Origin: UMGS1002 sp964463325
Lineage (GTDB): Bacteria; Bacillota; Clostridia; Oscillospirales; CAG-272
Direction: 5' to 3'
DNA: 60,327 nt
Assembly: GCA_964463325.1 (NCBI GenBank)
Contig: CAYXBY010000002.1
Span: 1-60,327, forward strand
The notes below the pieces were generated by a model. That model was not told where the DNA came from. It was given only the letters and a program-made list of their open reading frames with translations, and did no database searches. Positions 40,441 through 49,566 of this stretch are shown here, piece by piece. A program made the position numbers and the translations under genes. Positions within the stretch are counted from its first letter, which is position 1; the number at the start of each line of letters is the position of its first letter.

Positions 40441-42426
40441 ATGCTGCCGGGAAAATTCGTTCTCAAAAGTGAATATTCGCCGACCGGTGACCAGCCTGAG
40501 GCTATTGAGCGGCTGATCAACGGCGTCCGCGCCGGTGCGCACATGCAAACGCTGCTGGGCGTTACGGGCTCCGGCAAGACGTTCACCATGGCCAACGTCA
40601 TCGCGGCGCTCAACCGTCCGACGCTGGTGCTGGCGCACAACAAAACGCTGGCAGCGCAGCTGTGCTCGGAGTTCCGGGAGTTCTTCCCGGACAACGCCGT
40701 CGAATATTTCGTCTCATATTACGACTACTATCAGCCGGAGGCCTATATCCCCGGCAAGGACATGTATATTGAGAAGGATGCGCTGATAAATGATGAGATC
40801 GACCGCCTGCGCCACAGCGCGACCTCAGCGCTGTTTGAGCGGCGGGATGTTATCATCGTGGCGAGCGTGTCCTGCATATATTCGCTGGGCGACCCGAATG
40901 AATATTCGAGCCTGGTGCTGGCGCTGCGTCCCGGCATGCAAATGAGTCGCGAGCAGCTGATAGCACGGCTGGTGTCCATCAGCTATGACCGCAATGACAT
41001 CAACTTTGTGCGCGACAAGTTCCGCGTGCGTGGTGACACAGTCGAGATATTCCCGGCTGCAAGCGGTGACCGGGCGCTGCGGGTCGAATTTTTTGGCGAC
41101 GAGATAGAGCGGGTGTCCGAGGTCAATGTTGTGACGGGCGAGGTGCTGCGCGGGCTCAGCTATGCGGCTGTCTACCCGGCGACGCATTATGCCGTGTCCG
41201 ATGAAAAGCGAGAGGCGGCGCTGGCCGAGATAGAGGCCGAGATGCGTGAGCGGACGGCGTTTTTCCGTGCTGAGGGCAAGCTGCTGGAGGCGCAGAGAAT
41301 TGAGGAGCGCGTTAAGTATGACCTCGAGATGCTGCGCGAGATAGGCTTTTGCTCGGGCGTGGAGAATTATTCCCGCGTGCTGTCCGGCCGTGAGCCGGGC
41401 TCGACGCCGTACACGCTGCTCGACTATTTCCCGCAGGATTTTCTCATGTTTGTGGACGAGTCACATGTCACATTGCCGCAGGTGCGCGGCATGAGCGGCG
41501 GCGACACGGCGCGCAAGCGCAATCTTGTTGAGTACGGCTTCCGCCTGCCGTCGGCCTACGACAACAGGCCGCTGTATTTTGATGAATTCGAGTCAAGGAT
41601 AAATCAGGCGATATTCGTCAGCGCGACGCCCGGCGACTACGAGGCCGAGCATTCGAGCCAGACGGTGGAGCAGATCATCCGCCCGACTGGCTTGCTTGAC
41701 CCCGAGGTCGAGGTGCGGCCGGTTGAGGGACAGGTCGATGACCTGATGGGCGAGATCCGCCTGCGCACGGCGCGCGGTGAACGCGTGCTGGTGACGACGC
41801 TGACCAAAAAAATGGCCGAGGATCTCACCGATTATTTTGAAACAAACGGTATTCGCGTGCGCTACATTCACTTCAACGTCGACACTATCGAGCGCATGGA
41901 GATCATACGCGATCTGCGTTTGGGCGTGTTTGACGTGCTGGTTGGCATAAATCTGTTGCGCGAGGGTCTGGACATCCCCGAGGTGTCGCTGGTGGCGATA
42001 CTTGACGCGGATAAGGAGGGCTTTCTGCGCGCCGAGACCTCACTGATACAGACGATAGGCCGCGCGGCGCGAAATGCCGACGGCAAGGTCATAATGTACG
42101 CCGAGCACATCACCGGCTCGATGGAAAAAGCCATCCGTGAGACGCGCCGCCGCCGTGATATCCAGGCGAGCTACAACGCCGCGCACGGTATCGTGCCGCG
42201 TACTATCGTCAAGAGCGTGCGCGACATCATAGATATAGGCGCGTCGTCTGACGGCGGACACCGCGACGGTCGCGGCAAGGGCAGCAAGCCCGAGCGGGCG
42301 ATGAGTGCGCGTGACCGTGAGGCGCTTATCGAGCAGCTGACACGCGAGATGAAGGATGCTGCACGCCGGCTCGAATTTGAGCAGGCGGCTTATCTCAGAG
42401 ACAGGATCAAGGAATTAAAAAAATAG
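40441..42426 (+). CDS. uvrB: UvrABC system protein B
   Basis: 661 aa excision-repair helicase-like damage-verification subunit. Start ATG 40441 has TTGGAGGC 6 bases upstream; the upstream in-frame ATG 40417 has no site. Walker A GVTGSGKTFTMANV, the beta-hairpin YYDYYQPEAYIPGKDMYIEK, DESHVTLPQVRGM (Walker B region) and helicase motif QTIGRAARN are intact. The C-terminal UVR motif (RDREALIEQLTREMKDAARRLEFE...) is present. uvrA and uvrC are not in the window; tex follows 16 bases later. Confidence 0.97.
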   Translation: MLPGKFVLKSEYSPTGDQPEAIERLINGVRAGAHMQTLLGVTGSGKTFTMANVIAALNRPTLVLAHNKTLAAQLCSEFREFFPDNAVEYFVSYYDYYQPEAYIPGKDMYIEKDALINDEIDRLRHSATSALFERRDVIIVASVSCIYSLGDPNEYSSLVLALRPGMQMSREQLIARLVSISYDRNDINFVRDKFRVRGDTVEIFPAASGDRALRVEFFGDEIERVSEVNVVTGEVLRGLSYAAVYPATHYAVSDEKREAALAEIEAEMRERTAFFRAEGKLLEAQRIEERVKYDLEMLREIGFCSGVENYSRVLSGREPGSTPYTLLDYFPQDFLMFVDESHVTLPQVRGMSGGDTARKRNLVEYGFRLPSAYDNRPLYFDEFESRINQAIFVSATPGDYEAEHSSQTVEQIIRPTGLLDPEVEVRPVEGQVDDLMGEIRLRTARGERVLVTTLTKKMAEDLTDYFETNGIRVRYIHFNVDTIERMEIIRDLRLGVFDVLVGINLLREGLDIPEVSLVAILDADKEGFLRAETSLIQTIGRAARNADGKVIMYAEHITGSMEKAIRETRRRRDIQASYNAAHGIVPRTIVKSVRDIIDIGASSDGGHRDGRGKGSKPERAMSARDREALIEQLTREMKDAARRLEFEQAAYLRDRIKELKK

Positions 42427-42442
42427 ATCACGAGGGAATAAC

Positions 42443-44599
42443 ATGGATATTATTGCTGTATTGGCACAGGAATTCAAGCTTGACCGCGGGCAGGTCGAGC
42501 GCACCGTCGGGCTTATCGACGAGGGCAACACCATTCCCTTTATCGCCCGTTACCGCAAGGAGGTCACCGGCTCGCTCGACGATACCGTGCTGCGTGACCT
42601 TGACGATCGCCTCACTTATCTGCGCAATATCGAAAAGCGCAAGGAGGAGGTCAAGGGGCTGATCGAGGCGCAGGGTAAGCTGACCGACGAGCTGGTCACC
42701 GCCATCGACGCCGCCAAGACCATCACCGAGGTCGACGATATTTACCGTCCCTACCGCCCCAAGCGCAAGACACGTGCGTCTGTCGCGCGGGAGCGGGGGC
42801 TGGAGCCGCTGGCCGAGCTGATAATGGCGCAGAACGCAACATATGAGCCGTCGCTCGCTGTGGTAGCTGAGGGCTATATTGACCCCGAGAAGGGTGTCGA
42901 GACTGCGGACGCTGCACTGGCAGGCGCTATGGACATTATTGCCGAGGACGTTTCGGACAACGCCGATTTCCGCAAGACTATCCGTGCGCTGACATGGGAT
43001 GACGGTGTGCTTTGCTCGACGGGAAGTGGCGATTCGGTCTATACGCAGTATTATGACTACACCGAAAAGCTCAAGCGCATTCCCGGGCACAGGATACTGG
43101 CTATCAACCGCGGTGAGAAGGAGGATTTCCTTAAGGTCACGCTGACGGCGCCGCGTGAGCTGATACTCAAATATCTCGGACACAAGCTGGTCACCAATGC
43201 AGATTCACCCGCCGTGACCTTCATCCGCGCCGCCATTGAGGACGGCTATGACCGCCTCATCGCGCCCAGCGTCGAGCGCGAGATACGCAATGACATGTTC
43301 GACAGCGCCAGCGAGGGCGCGATCAAGCTGTTCGCAGTTAACCTTCACAATCTGCTCATGCAGTCACCGCTCAAGGGCAAGACGGTGCTGGGCTTTGACC
43401 CCGGCTACCGCACCGGCTGCAAGCTGGCCGTCGTTGATAAGACGGGCAAGGTACTGGACACGGCCGTCATTTATCCGACCAAGCCGCAGGAGCGCATTGA
43501 AGAGAGCGGCCGCGTGGTGACGCGCCTGATACGCAAGTACGGTGTCAACGTGATAGCCATCGGCAACGGCACAGCCTCCAAGGAGAGCGAAATATTTATT
43601 GCCAATCTGCTGAAATCCATTCCCGAGGACGTGAAATATGTCATGGTCAGCGAGGCGGGCGCTTCGGTGTACTCGGCCTCCAAGCTGGGCGCCGACGAAT
43701 TTCCGGATTTTGACGTTACGCAGCGCTCGGCAGTATCGATAGCGCGCAGATTACAGGATCCGCTGGCCGAGCTGGTCAAGATCGACCCCAAATCCATCGG
43801 GGTAGGGCAGTATCAGCACGATATGAAGCCGGCAAGGTTAGATGACGCACTGACAGGCGTGGTCGAGGACTGCGTCAACGCGGTCGGTATCGACCTTAAC
43901 ACGGCCTCGCATTCACTGTTGGCCTATATTTCGGGCATTAACGCGACCTGCGCAAAGAATATCGTCAAATATCGCGAGGAAAACGGCGAATTTACCAGCC
44001 GTGCTCAAATACTTAAGGTGCCCAAGATCGGCGCTAAGGCGTTCGAGCAGTGCGCAGGCTTCCTCCGCGTGCCCGGAAGTACTGAGATACTGGATAATAC
44101 CGGCGTCCACCCCGAATCCTACGGCGCGGCGCGCGGACTGCTTGAGATGTTCGGCTACAGCGAGCAGGACGTCAAGGACGGCAGCCTGACATTCCTCAGT
44201 GAAAAGGTCAAGCTCAAGGGCACGGACAAGGTGGCCGAGAAGCTGGGCATAGGTGAGCCGACGCTGATCGATATCATCGGCGAGCTTGAAAAGCCGGGGC
44301 GCGATGTGCGCGACAGCCTGCCGCCGCCTGAGCTGCGGGACGACATTCTTGATATGAACGACCTCAAGGAGGGCATGATACTCAAGGGAACAGTGCGCAA
44401 CGTCATCGATTTTGGCGCCTTTGTCGACATTGGTGTGCATCAGGACGGCCTGGTGCATGTGTCGCAGCTGTCGGAGCGGTTCGTAAAGCACCCGTCCGAG
44501 GTGGTTTCGGTCGGCGATGTGGTCAATGTCAAGGTACTCGGCGTCGATACGCAGAAAAAGAAGATATCGCTCTCAATGAAGGGCGTAAAGCAAAGCTGA
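42443..44599 (+). CDS. tex: Tex-family RNA-binding protein (S1 domain)
   Basis: 718 aa. Tex N-terminal domain (IIAVLAQEFKLDRGQVERTV, IPFIARYRKEVTGSLDD), a YqgF/RNase H-like core (VLGFDPGYRTGCKLAVVD), a helix-hairpin-helix segment (ISGINATCAKNIVKYREE) and a C-terminal S1 domain from about residue 640 (EGMILKGTVRNVIDFGAFVDIG). It acts in transcription or RNA-related stress. Full length for the family. Follows uvrB in the same transcript; a strong terminator follows. Confidence 0.95.
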   Translation: MDIIAVLAQEFKLDRGQVERTVGLIDEGNTIPFIARYRKEVTGSLDDTVLRDLDDRLTYLRNIEKRKEEVKGLIEAQGKLTDELVTAIDAAKTITEVDDIYRPYRPKRKTRASVARERGLEPLAELIMAQNATYEPSLAVVAEGYIDPEKGVETADAALAGAMDIIAEDVSDNADFRKTIRALTWDDGVLCSTGSGDSVYTQYYDYTEKLKRIPGHRILAINRGEKEDFLKVTLTAPRELILKYLGHKLVTNADSPAVTFIRAAIEDGYDRLIAPSVEREIRNDMFDSASEGAIKLFAVNLHNLLMQSPLKGKTVLGFDPGYRTGCKLAVVDKTGKVLDTAVIYPTKPQERIEESGRVVTRLIRKYGVNVIAIGNGTASKESEIFIANLLKSIPEDVKYVMVSEAGASVYSASKLGADEFPDFDVTQRSAVSIARRLQDPLAELVKIDPKSIGVGQYQHDMKPARLDDALTGVVEDCVNAVGIDLNTASHSLLAYISGINATCAKNIVKYREENGEFTSRAQILKVPKIGAKAFEQCAGFLRVPGSTEILDNTGVHPESYGAARGLLEMFGYSEQDVKDGSLTFLSEKVKLKGTDKVAEKLGIGEPTLIDIIGELEKPGRDVRDSLPPPELRDDILDMNDLKEGMILKGTVRNVIDFGAFVDIGVHQDGLVHVSQLSERFVKHPSEVVSVGDVVNVKVLGVDTQKKKISLSMKGVKQS

Positions 44600-44615
44600 G
44601 CTTTGTGAGCATAAT

Positions 44616-44651
44616 AAAATGGCATCCCGATGTGACTCGGGGTGCCATTTT
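44616..44651 (+). terminator. Intrinsic terminator after tex
   Basis: AAAATGGCATCCCGA (44616-44630) pairs with TCGGGGTGCCATTTT (44637-44651) over a 6-base loop with one mismatch, ending in a T-run followed by GC. It has A's on its other side and may act both ways. Confidence 0.85.
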
Positions 44652-44684
44652 GCTTTCGGGGTGCATGCGCGGAACTATAAGGCG

Positions 44685-44720
44685 ATGCGCACCCGACGCT
44701 GTTTGGCGTCAGGTGCGCAT
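44685..44720 (-). terminator. Hairpin after the phosphohexomutase gene
   Basis: ATGCGCACC and GACGC pair with GCGTC and GGTGCGCAT around a 6-base loop with one internal mismatch, right at the pgm 3' end. It lacks a T-run, so termination may use the neighbouring hairpin at 44616; a stability function is equally possible. Confidence 0.5.
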
Positions 44721-44724
44721 ATGA

Positions 44725-46446
44725 TTATTCCACAATGCTGTTCACCGCAGCTCGATAGGACTCAAGCTTGGCCTCAGCGGCGGTTGCGTCCCCGGCGGCG
44801 ATCAAATAATAGATCTTTACCTTGGGCTCGGTTCCCGAGGGGCGCACGATAATGACGTCCCCGTTTTCCAGTCCAAAGCGCAGCACGTCGGAGGGCGGCA
44901 GCCCGGTGTCGGACTCAGCGCCGCTGCCGCGGTCGTGCACGCGCCCGGACAGATAGTCACTGATGGTCGCTATACCGCAGCCGGCGAGCGAGGTGATGTC
45001 GGGTGAGCGGAAGGCCGCCATGATGCGCGCCATTTGCTCACGCCCGGTGTAGTCGTCCAGCACGATCTCCTGCGTCCGCTCGAGCGAGAAGCCGTATTTT
45101 GCGTAAAGCGCCTCCAACGCGTCGGCGAGCGTCATGCCGCGATCCTTGTAGTAGGCCGTCATTTCGCAGATTAGCATAGTCGCGACGACGGCGTCCTTGT
45201 CCCGTGCGTAGGTGCCCTTGAGGTAGCCATAGCTTTCCTCAGCGCCGAAAATGAAGCTTCCGTGCCCCTCGGCCTGCTTCTTTTTGATGACCTCGCCGAT
45301 ATACTTGAAGCCGGTCAGCACATTGTACAGCTCGACGCCGCCCGCGCGGCAGATCTTGCTCATAAGCTCAGTCGTGACAATGGATTTGACTGCATACGGC
45401 TCCGGCGGCGTGGTGCCGGTGCGCTCGTAGGCGTGAATGATGTAGTCGAGCAGCAGTGAGCCGGTCTGGTTGCCGTTCAGCGTGACGAATTTGCCGTCGC
45501 GTCCGCGAACCATGATGCCGACACGGTCAGCGTCGGGGTCGGTTGCAATGATAAGGTCACTTCCAACGCTGTCGGACAGCGGTATGCCGCAGCCGAACAC
45601 CTGAGGGTATTCGGGGTTGGGCTTGGGGGTGGTGGGGAAGTCGCCGTCGGGCGTGGCCTGCTCAGGGACGACATGCAGATGCTTGATACCGATGCGGCGC
45701 AGTATTTCGGGTACCAGGCGGTAGCCGGCACCGTGCAGCGGCGTGTAGACTATGCTCAGACGGTTGGCCGCGCGCGCGATGACCTCGCGATCTATCACCT
45801 GCGCCATGACGGCCTCGAGATATTTTTCGTCCGTCTCGGCGCCGATCATGCGAATAAGTCCGTCAGCTACAGCGTCATCAAAATCGCGGCGGCGGATGCC
45901 AGTGGCGAGGTCAATGCCCACCATGCGAGCGGCGATGCGCTCGGCTTGCTCGGGACCTATCTGTGCACCGTCCTCCCAGTAGGCCTTGTAGCCGTTATAT
46001 TCCTTGGGATTGTGGGAAGCGGTTATGTTGATGCCGGCGATGCAGCCGTAGTGGCGCAGCGCGAAAGATAGCTCAGGTGTCGGACGCAGCTCGTCGAAAA
46101 TATAGACGCCGATGCCGTTTCCGGCCAGCACCTCGGCGGCCGTGTGTGCAAAAAGACGAGAATTATGGCGGCTGTCGTAGGCTATGGCGACGGCACGGTC
46201 AGCCGCGCCCTCGGCAATGATGTAGTCAGCCAGCGCCTGCGTTGCGCCTGCGACGGTGAAGGTGTTCATGGCGTTGCAGCCCAGCTTCATTTTGCCGCGC
46301 AGCCCCGCCGTTCCAAACGCCAGCGACGAGCCGAAGCGTGCTTCAAGCTCAGCGGTGTTGCCCTCGAGTTGCTCGAGCTCGTTACGCTGCTCGGCAGTCA
46401 GGGCAGGGAGCGCCAGCCATTTTTGATATTGTTCAACGTAGGACAT
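44725..46446 (-). CDS. Phosphoglucomutase/phosphomannomutase-family alpha-D-phosphohexomutase
   Basis: 573 aa. The phosphoserine loop is TASHNPKEYNGYKAYW, the metal loop is DPDADRVGIMV, and the sugar-binding loop (GAEESYGYL) and the phosphate-binding loop (RPSGTEPKVKIYY) are also present. This length and the ESYG loop match bacterial PgcA-type phosphoglucomutases that interconvert glucose 1- and 6-phosphate. Last gene in the leftward run from the AI-2E promoter; GGAGG precedes ATG 46446. Confidence 0.93.
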   Translation of the reverse strand: MSYVEQYQKWLALPALTAEQRNELEQLEGNTAELEARFGSSLAFGTAGLRGKMKLGCNAMNTFTVAGATQALADYIIAEGAADRAVAIAYDSRHNSRLFAHTAAEVLAGNGIGVYIFDELRPTPELSFALRHYGCIAGINITASHNPKEYNGYKAYWEDGAQIGPEQAERIAARMVGIDLATGIRRRDFDDAVADGLIRMIGAETDEKYLEAVMAQVIDREVIARAANRLSIVYTPLHGAGYRLVPEILRRIGIKHLHVVPEQATPDGDFPTTPKPNPEYPQVFGCGIPLSDSVGSDLIIATDPDADRVGIMVRGRDGKFVTLNGNQTGSLLLDYIIHAYERTGTTPPEPYAVKSIVTTELMSKICRAGGVELYNVLTGFKYIGEVIKKKQAEGHGSFIFGAEESYGYLKGTYARDKDAVVATMLICEMTAYYKDRGMTLADALEALYAKYGFSLERTQEIVLDDYTGREQMARIMAAFRSPDITSLAGCGIATISDYLSGRVHDRGSGAESDTGLPPSDVLRFGLENGDVIIVRPSGTEPKVKIYYLIAAGDATAAEAKLESYRAAVNSIVE

Positions 46447-46464
46447 ACTGCTTCCTCCGAATTG

Positions 46465-46719
46465 TTATTTTGCCAGGTGTTGCTCCAATGCCTGCGCCAG
46501 CTGATCCGGGCAGGAGGTGGGCTTGCCGCCGCAGCGAATGCCGCGCAGACGCGTTATGACGTCCTCGACGCGCATGCCGCGGGCGAGGCTTGCCACGCCC
46601 TGTGTGTTGCCGGAGCAGCCCCCGACAAATGTGACGTTTTGCACAACGCCGTCCTCAATATCGATGATTATCTGGCGCGAGCAGGTGCCGTGAGTATTAT
46701 ATGTGATTTGATCCTTCAT
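46465..46719 (-). CDS. TSCPD domain-containing protein (small)
   Basis: 84 aa. Contains GGCSGNTQGVASL and a CGGKPTSCPDQL end, the TSCPD motif found at the C-terminus of vitamin B12-dependent ribonucleotide reductase and in stand-alone small proteins of Clostridia. Cys residues suggest metal or redox binding; function not known. AAGGAG precedes ATG 46719. It lies between the PDT-like gene and the hexomutase. Confidence 0.85.
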   Translation of the reverse strand: MKDQITYNTHGTCSRQIIIDIEDGVVQNVTFVGGCSGNTQGVASLARGMRVEDVITRLRGIRCGGKPTSCPDQLAQALEQHLAK

Positions 46720-46737
46720 TATTATAGCTCCTTGTGA

Positions 46738-47619
46738 TTATTTCATACGGTCATATAGACCAATAAGTGTGTAGCCCGACTGTTCGAGCTCGAGGTATAG
46801 CAGGTAGCACAGCAGTGCATCGCTGTGACCACGGACTACGATGTAGTGCAGTGATGACGCCTCGTCATAATGCTGTGGAACAGAATCAAGGCGGCAGACA
46901 CTCAGCTGCATAAGCTCCGCTGCGCTGAGCAGGCAGTGCAGGGGGTGCATGTCCGAGGCGATGACGCTGAATTCAAGATAATGCTCACCGTCTGTCTTGG
47001 GTACGCCGGCATGCCGCGTCAGCAGTGCATAGCGCGTTGACTGCGTCCCGTCGCTGCTCTCGATGTCGCAGATGCGAAAGATCTTGAGCTCGAAGCGGTC
47101 GATGATGGAGTAAAAGCTCATCAGCTTGCCGTCGGTCGTGTTCTCAAGCGGGATGATGCAGCCGTCGCTCGAGCCGCTGCTGATGTCGTCGCACAGCTCG
47201 CCGAACGAGCGGCAGCCATGCTCACGCAGTGACGCCACGCCGAGCAGCCGTCCCCGCGCCTCGTCCGAATAGGGGTTGCTAACATAGGATATGACCGGCT
47301 GAGCGCCCTCGGCAGTACGCAGATAGCTTATGACGGCGTCGCGCCGCGGCAGCAGCAGTTCACTCCAAGTAAGGCCGGCGGCGCTGTATTCGACGTAAAG
47401 CCGCCGACAAAGCGCGGTTCGTGCTGCGGCATCCAGCGCCCCGCCGTCATTGAGACGGCGCCACAGGCGTGCGATATCGCGCAGCTGAGCCGTCTCGGGT
47501 AGCTCCGGCAGCGGCAGCTCGTCGATGACCAGCGCACGCAGACGGCTCAGCTTGTCCTCACACCGACATATATTGTTCAGATTTTTAACTATAATTTCGC
47601 GTGACGTGATGCTGTTCAT
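46738..47619 (-). CDS. Degenerate prephenate dehydratase/ACT-like protein
   Basis: 293 aa. I do not know a named family for it. Residues 108-135 (PVISYVSNPYSDEARGRLLG) resemble the PDT N-terminal block (SxxA), PLEN at 157-160 resembles PIEN of PDT with TTDG after it, and TRY at 195-197 sits where PDT has TRF. Residues of about 212-290 (EFSVIASD...LDSVPQHY...LIGLY) resemble an ACT regulatory domain (IESRP...LGSY). The catalytic TRF is altered, so enzyme activity is doubtful. The first 90 residues do not clearly match chorismate mutase. Its ATG lies 1 base after the htpG stop region with no ribosome binding site, so coupled translation is likely. Confidence 0.6.
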   Translation of the reverse strand: MNSITSREIIVKNLNNICRCEDKLSRLRALVIDELPLPELPETAQLRDIARLWRRLNDGGALDAAARTALCRRLYVEYSAAGLTWSELLLPRRDAVISYLRTAEGAQPVISYVSNPYSDEARGRLLGVASLREHGCRSFGELCDDISSGSSDGCIIPLENTTDGKLMSFYSIIDRFELKIFRICDIESSDGTQSTRYALLTRHAGVPKTDGEHYLEFSVIASDMHPLHCLLSAAELMQLSVCRLDSVPQHYDEASSLHYIVVRGHSDALLCYLLYLELEQSGYTLIGLYDRMK

Positions 47620-47620
47620 G

Positions 47621-49537
47621 TCAATAGTTGTTCAGCAGGCGATAGCTGTCGGCGAGAAAGGCATTGAGCTCCTCGGCCTCGAGACGTCTGTGAGCCATGA
47701 GCGACAGCCGCCAGATATAGCCCGCCATGAACTCCGCACGCTCCGTCGCCCCGGCCTCGACCGTCTCGGCAAGGTGTGCGTAGAGCGGCGATGCGGTGTT
47801 GAGTATCAGGCTTTGCGCTGCCATGGGCGCTGCGGCATCGGACTTGGTCATAAAGGCGTAAGCCTTCATAAAATCGTCCATGCGGCGCTGATCCTCATTG
47901 AGATTGAGCAGCGCGGGCGTCTCGGAATCCTTGAAGGCCTCGTAGCGCACCTCAAGCTTTTCGTTGCCGGTGACACGGCGGAATAGAGCCGTCAGGTCGG
48001 CGTTTTCGGCGGCATTGTCGCCGGTCGTCAGACCGGACACATCGGCGTCGACGCGCACAAAGCGCACCTTGTCGTAGACAGACTCGGCCGTCTGGATAAA
48101 CTGCTGGTCGACCATGTGGTCGAGCACGGCAACGCGCAGCCCCTGCGATGTGTAGAGCGAGATGTACTGCGACTGCTGGGCGGGATCGTTGGTGTAGTAG
48201 ATGGTGCGGATCTCGGTCGGCTCGGCCTTATCGGCCTCGGCGGAGGCGTCCTCGCCGGCGATGCCGAAATATTCGTCCACCGTGACGCAGCTGCCGTCGG
48301 TCAGGTGCAGCAGGACAGAGTTTTTGACGCGGTCAAAGAATTTGCGGTCGCGAACGGCGGCATATTCGATGAAGATGCGTATATCGCTCCAGATCTTGTT
48401 GTATTCCTCGCGCTCGGTGTTGCAGAGCGAATTGACCTTGTCGGCTATCTTTTTGACGATGTGTGCCGAGACGCGCGAGACATAGGTGTTGTTTTGCAGA
48501 TAACTGCGCGAGACGTTGAGCGGCAGCTCTGGGCAGTCCAGTACGCCGCGAAGCATGACGAGATATTCGGGCACCAGCTCCTTGACGTTGTCCGCCACGA
48601 ATACCTGGTTGTAATACAGCTTTACCTGCCCCTCAAGCGTGTCATATTCACTGCGCAGCTTGGGGAAGTACAGTATCCCCTTGAAATTCAGTGGGTAATC
48701 GGCATTGATGTGTATGCTGAACAGCGGGTCGTTGAAATCCGAGAACACCTTGTGGTAAAATTCCTTGTATTCCTCGGGTGTGCAGTCGGACGGGCGCTTG
48801 AGCCACAGCGGTGTTGTGTCGTTGACCGGCTTGGGAGCCTCGGCGGGCTTGTCCTCACCGGCGTCCTCACTGTCGTGCTTGTTTTCACCCTCGGCCTCAA
48901 GGTATATCTCGTAGGGCATGAAGGCGCAGTATTTTTCGAGCATTTCGCGAATGCGTGGCTCGTTGAGATACTCGGTCTCGTCCTCGGCAATGTGCATTAT
49001 CACGGCCGTGCCGCGCTGTGTGCGCTCGGAGGGCGATATCTCGTAGCTGCCGTCGTCGACGCAGTTCCAGTGCACGGCCTCTCCTCCGCTGTAGGACAGC
49101 GTGTCTATCTCGACGCGATCCGCGACCATAAAGCTGGAGTAAAAGCCAAGGCCAAAGTGACCGATGATGCCGCTTGAGTCCTTGCCATCCTCGCCCTCGC
49201 CCTCATACTTTTGGATGAATTCCAGCGCACCTGACAGCGCGATCTGGCAGATGTAGCGCCGCAGCTCGTCGGCGGTCATGCCGATGCCATTGTCCTCAAC
49301 GGTCAGGGTGCCGGCGGTCTTGTCGATGCTGACGGTTATTTTGTAGTCGTCGCTGCACTCAGCCTGTCCCAGCGAGCACAGACGCTTCATTTTGGTGATG
49401 GCGTCTGCGGCGTTTGAGACTATTTCGCGAAGGAAAATATCCTTTTCGGAGTACAGCCACCGCTTGATGATGGGGAAAATGTGCGCGGTTTCGACGGAAA
49501 TTCCGCCGCGCTCTGTTATATTGTTTTGTTCAGCCAT
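47621..49537 (-). CDS. htpG: Hsp90-family chaperone HtpG
   Basis: 638 aa. Start ATG 49537 (MAEQNN) behind AAGGAGG; an in-frame TTG further upstream overlaps the site. GHKL ATPase motifs: REIVSNAADAITKM, DNGIGMTADEL and GHFGLGFYSSFMVAD. The middle domain contains KGILYFPKL and SRSYLQNN; the C-terminal dimerisation domain is shorter than in E. coli. An acidic insertion (about residues 215-240, ENKHDSEDAGEDKP) is present. It follows the AI-2E gene by 29 bases. Confidence 0.95.
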   Translation of the reverse strand: MAEQNNITERGGISVETAHIFPIIKRWLYSEKDIFLREIVSNAADAITKMKRLCSLGQAECSDDYKITVSIDKTAGTLTVEDNGIGMTADELRRYICQIALSGALEFIQKYEGEGEDGKDSSGIIGHFGLGFYSSFMVADRVEIDTLSYSGGEAVHWNCVDDGSYEISPSERTQRGTAVIMHIAEDETEYLNEPRIREMLEKYCAFMPYEIYLEAEGENKHDSEDAGEDKPAEAPKPVNDTTPLWLKRPSDCTPEEYKEFYHKVFSDFNDPLFSIHINADYPLNFKGILYFPKLRSEYDTLEGQVKLYYNQVFVADNVKELVPEYLVMLRGVLDCPELPLNVSRSYLQNNTYVSRVSAHIVKKIADKVNSLCNTEREEYNKIWSDIRIFIEYAAVRDRKFFDRVKNSVLLHLTDGSCVTVDEYFGIAGEDASAEADKAEPTEIRTIYYTNDPAQQSQYISLYTSQGLRVAVLDHMVDQQFIQTAESVYDKVRFVRVDADVSGLTTGDNAAENADLTALFRRVTGNEKLEVRYEAFKDSETPALLNLNEDQRRMDDFMKAYAFMTKSDAAAPMAAQSLILNTASPLYAHLAETVEAGATERAEFMAGYIWRLSLMAHRRLEAEELNAFLADSYRLLNNY

Positions 49538-49566
49538 AAAAATCAACCTCCTTGACTAAACTTTAC

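Noticed and set aside
39085..40638. Minus-strand open frame of about 500 codons opposite the APH-like gene and repeats
   Set aside because: Contains duplicated peptide blocks only because it crosses the repeats; no recognisable domain.
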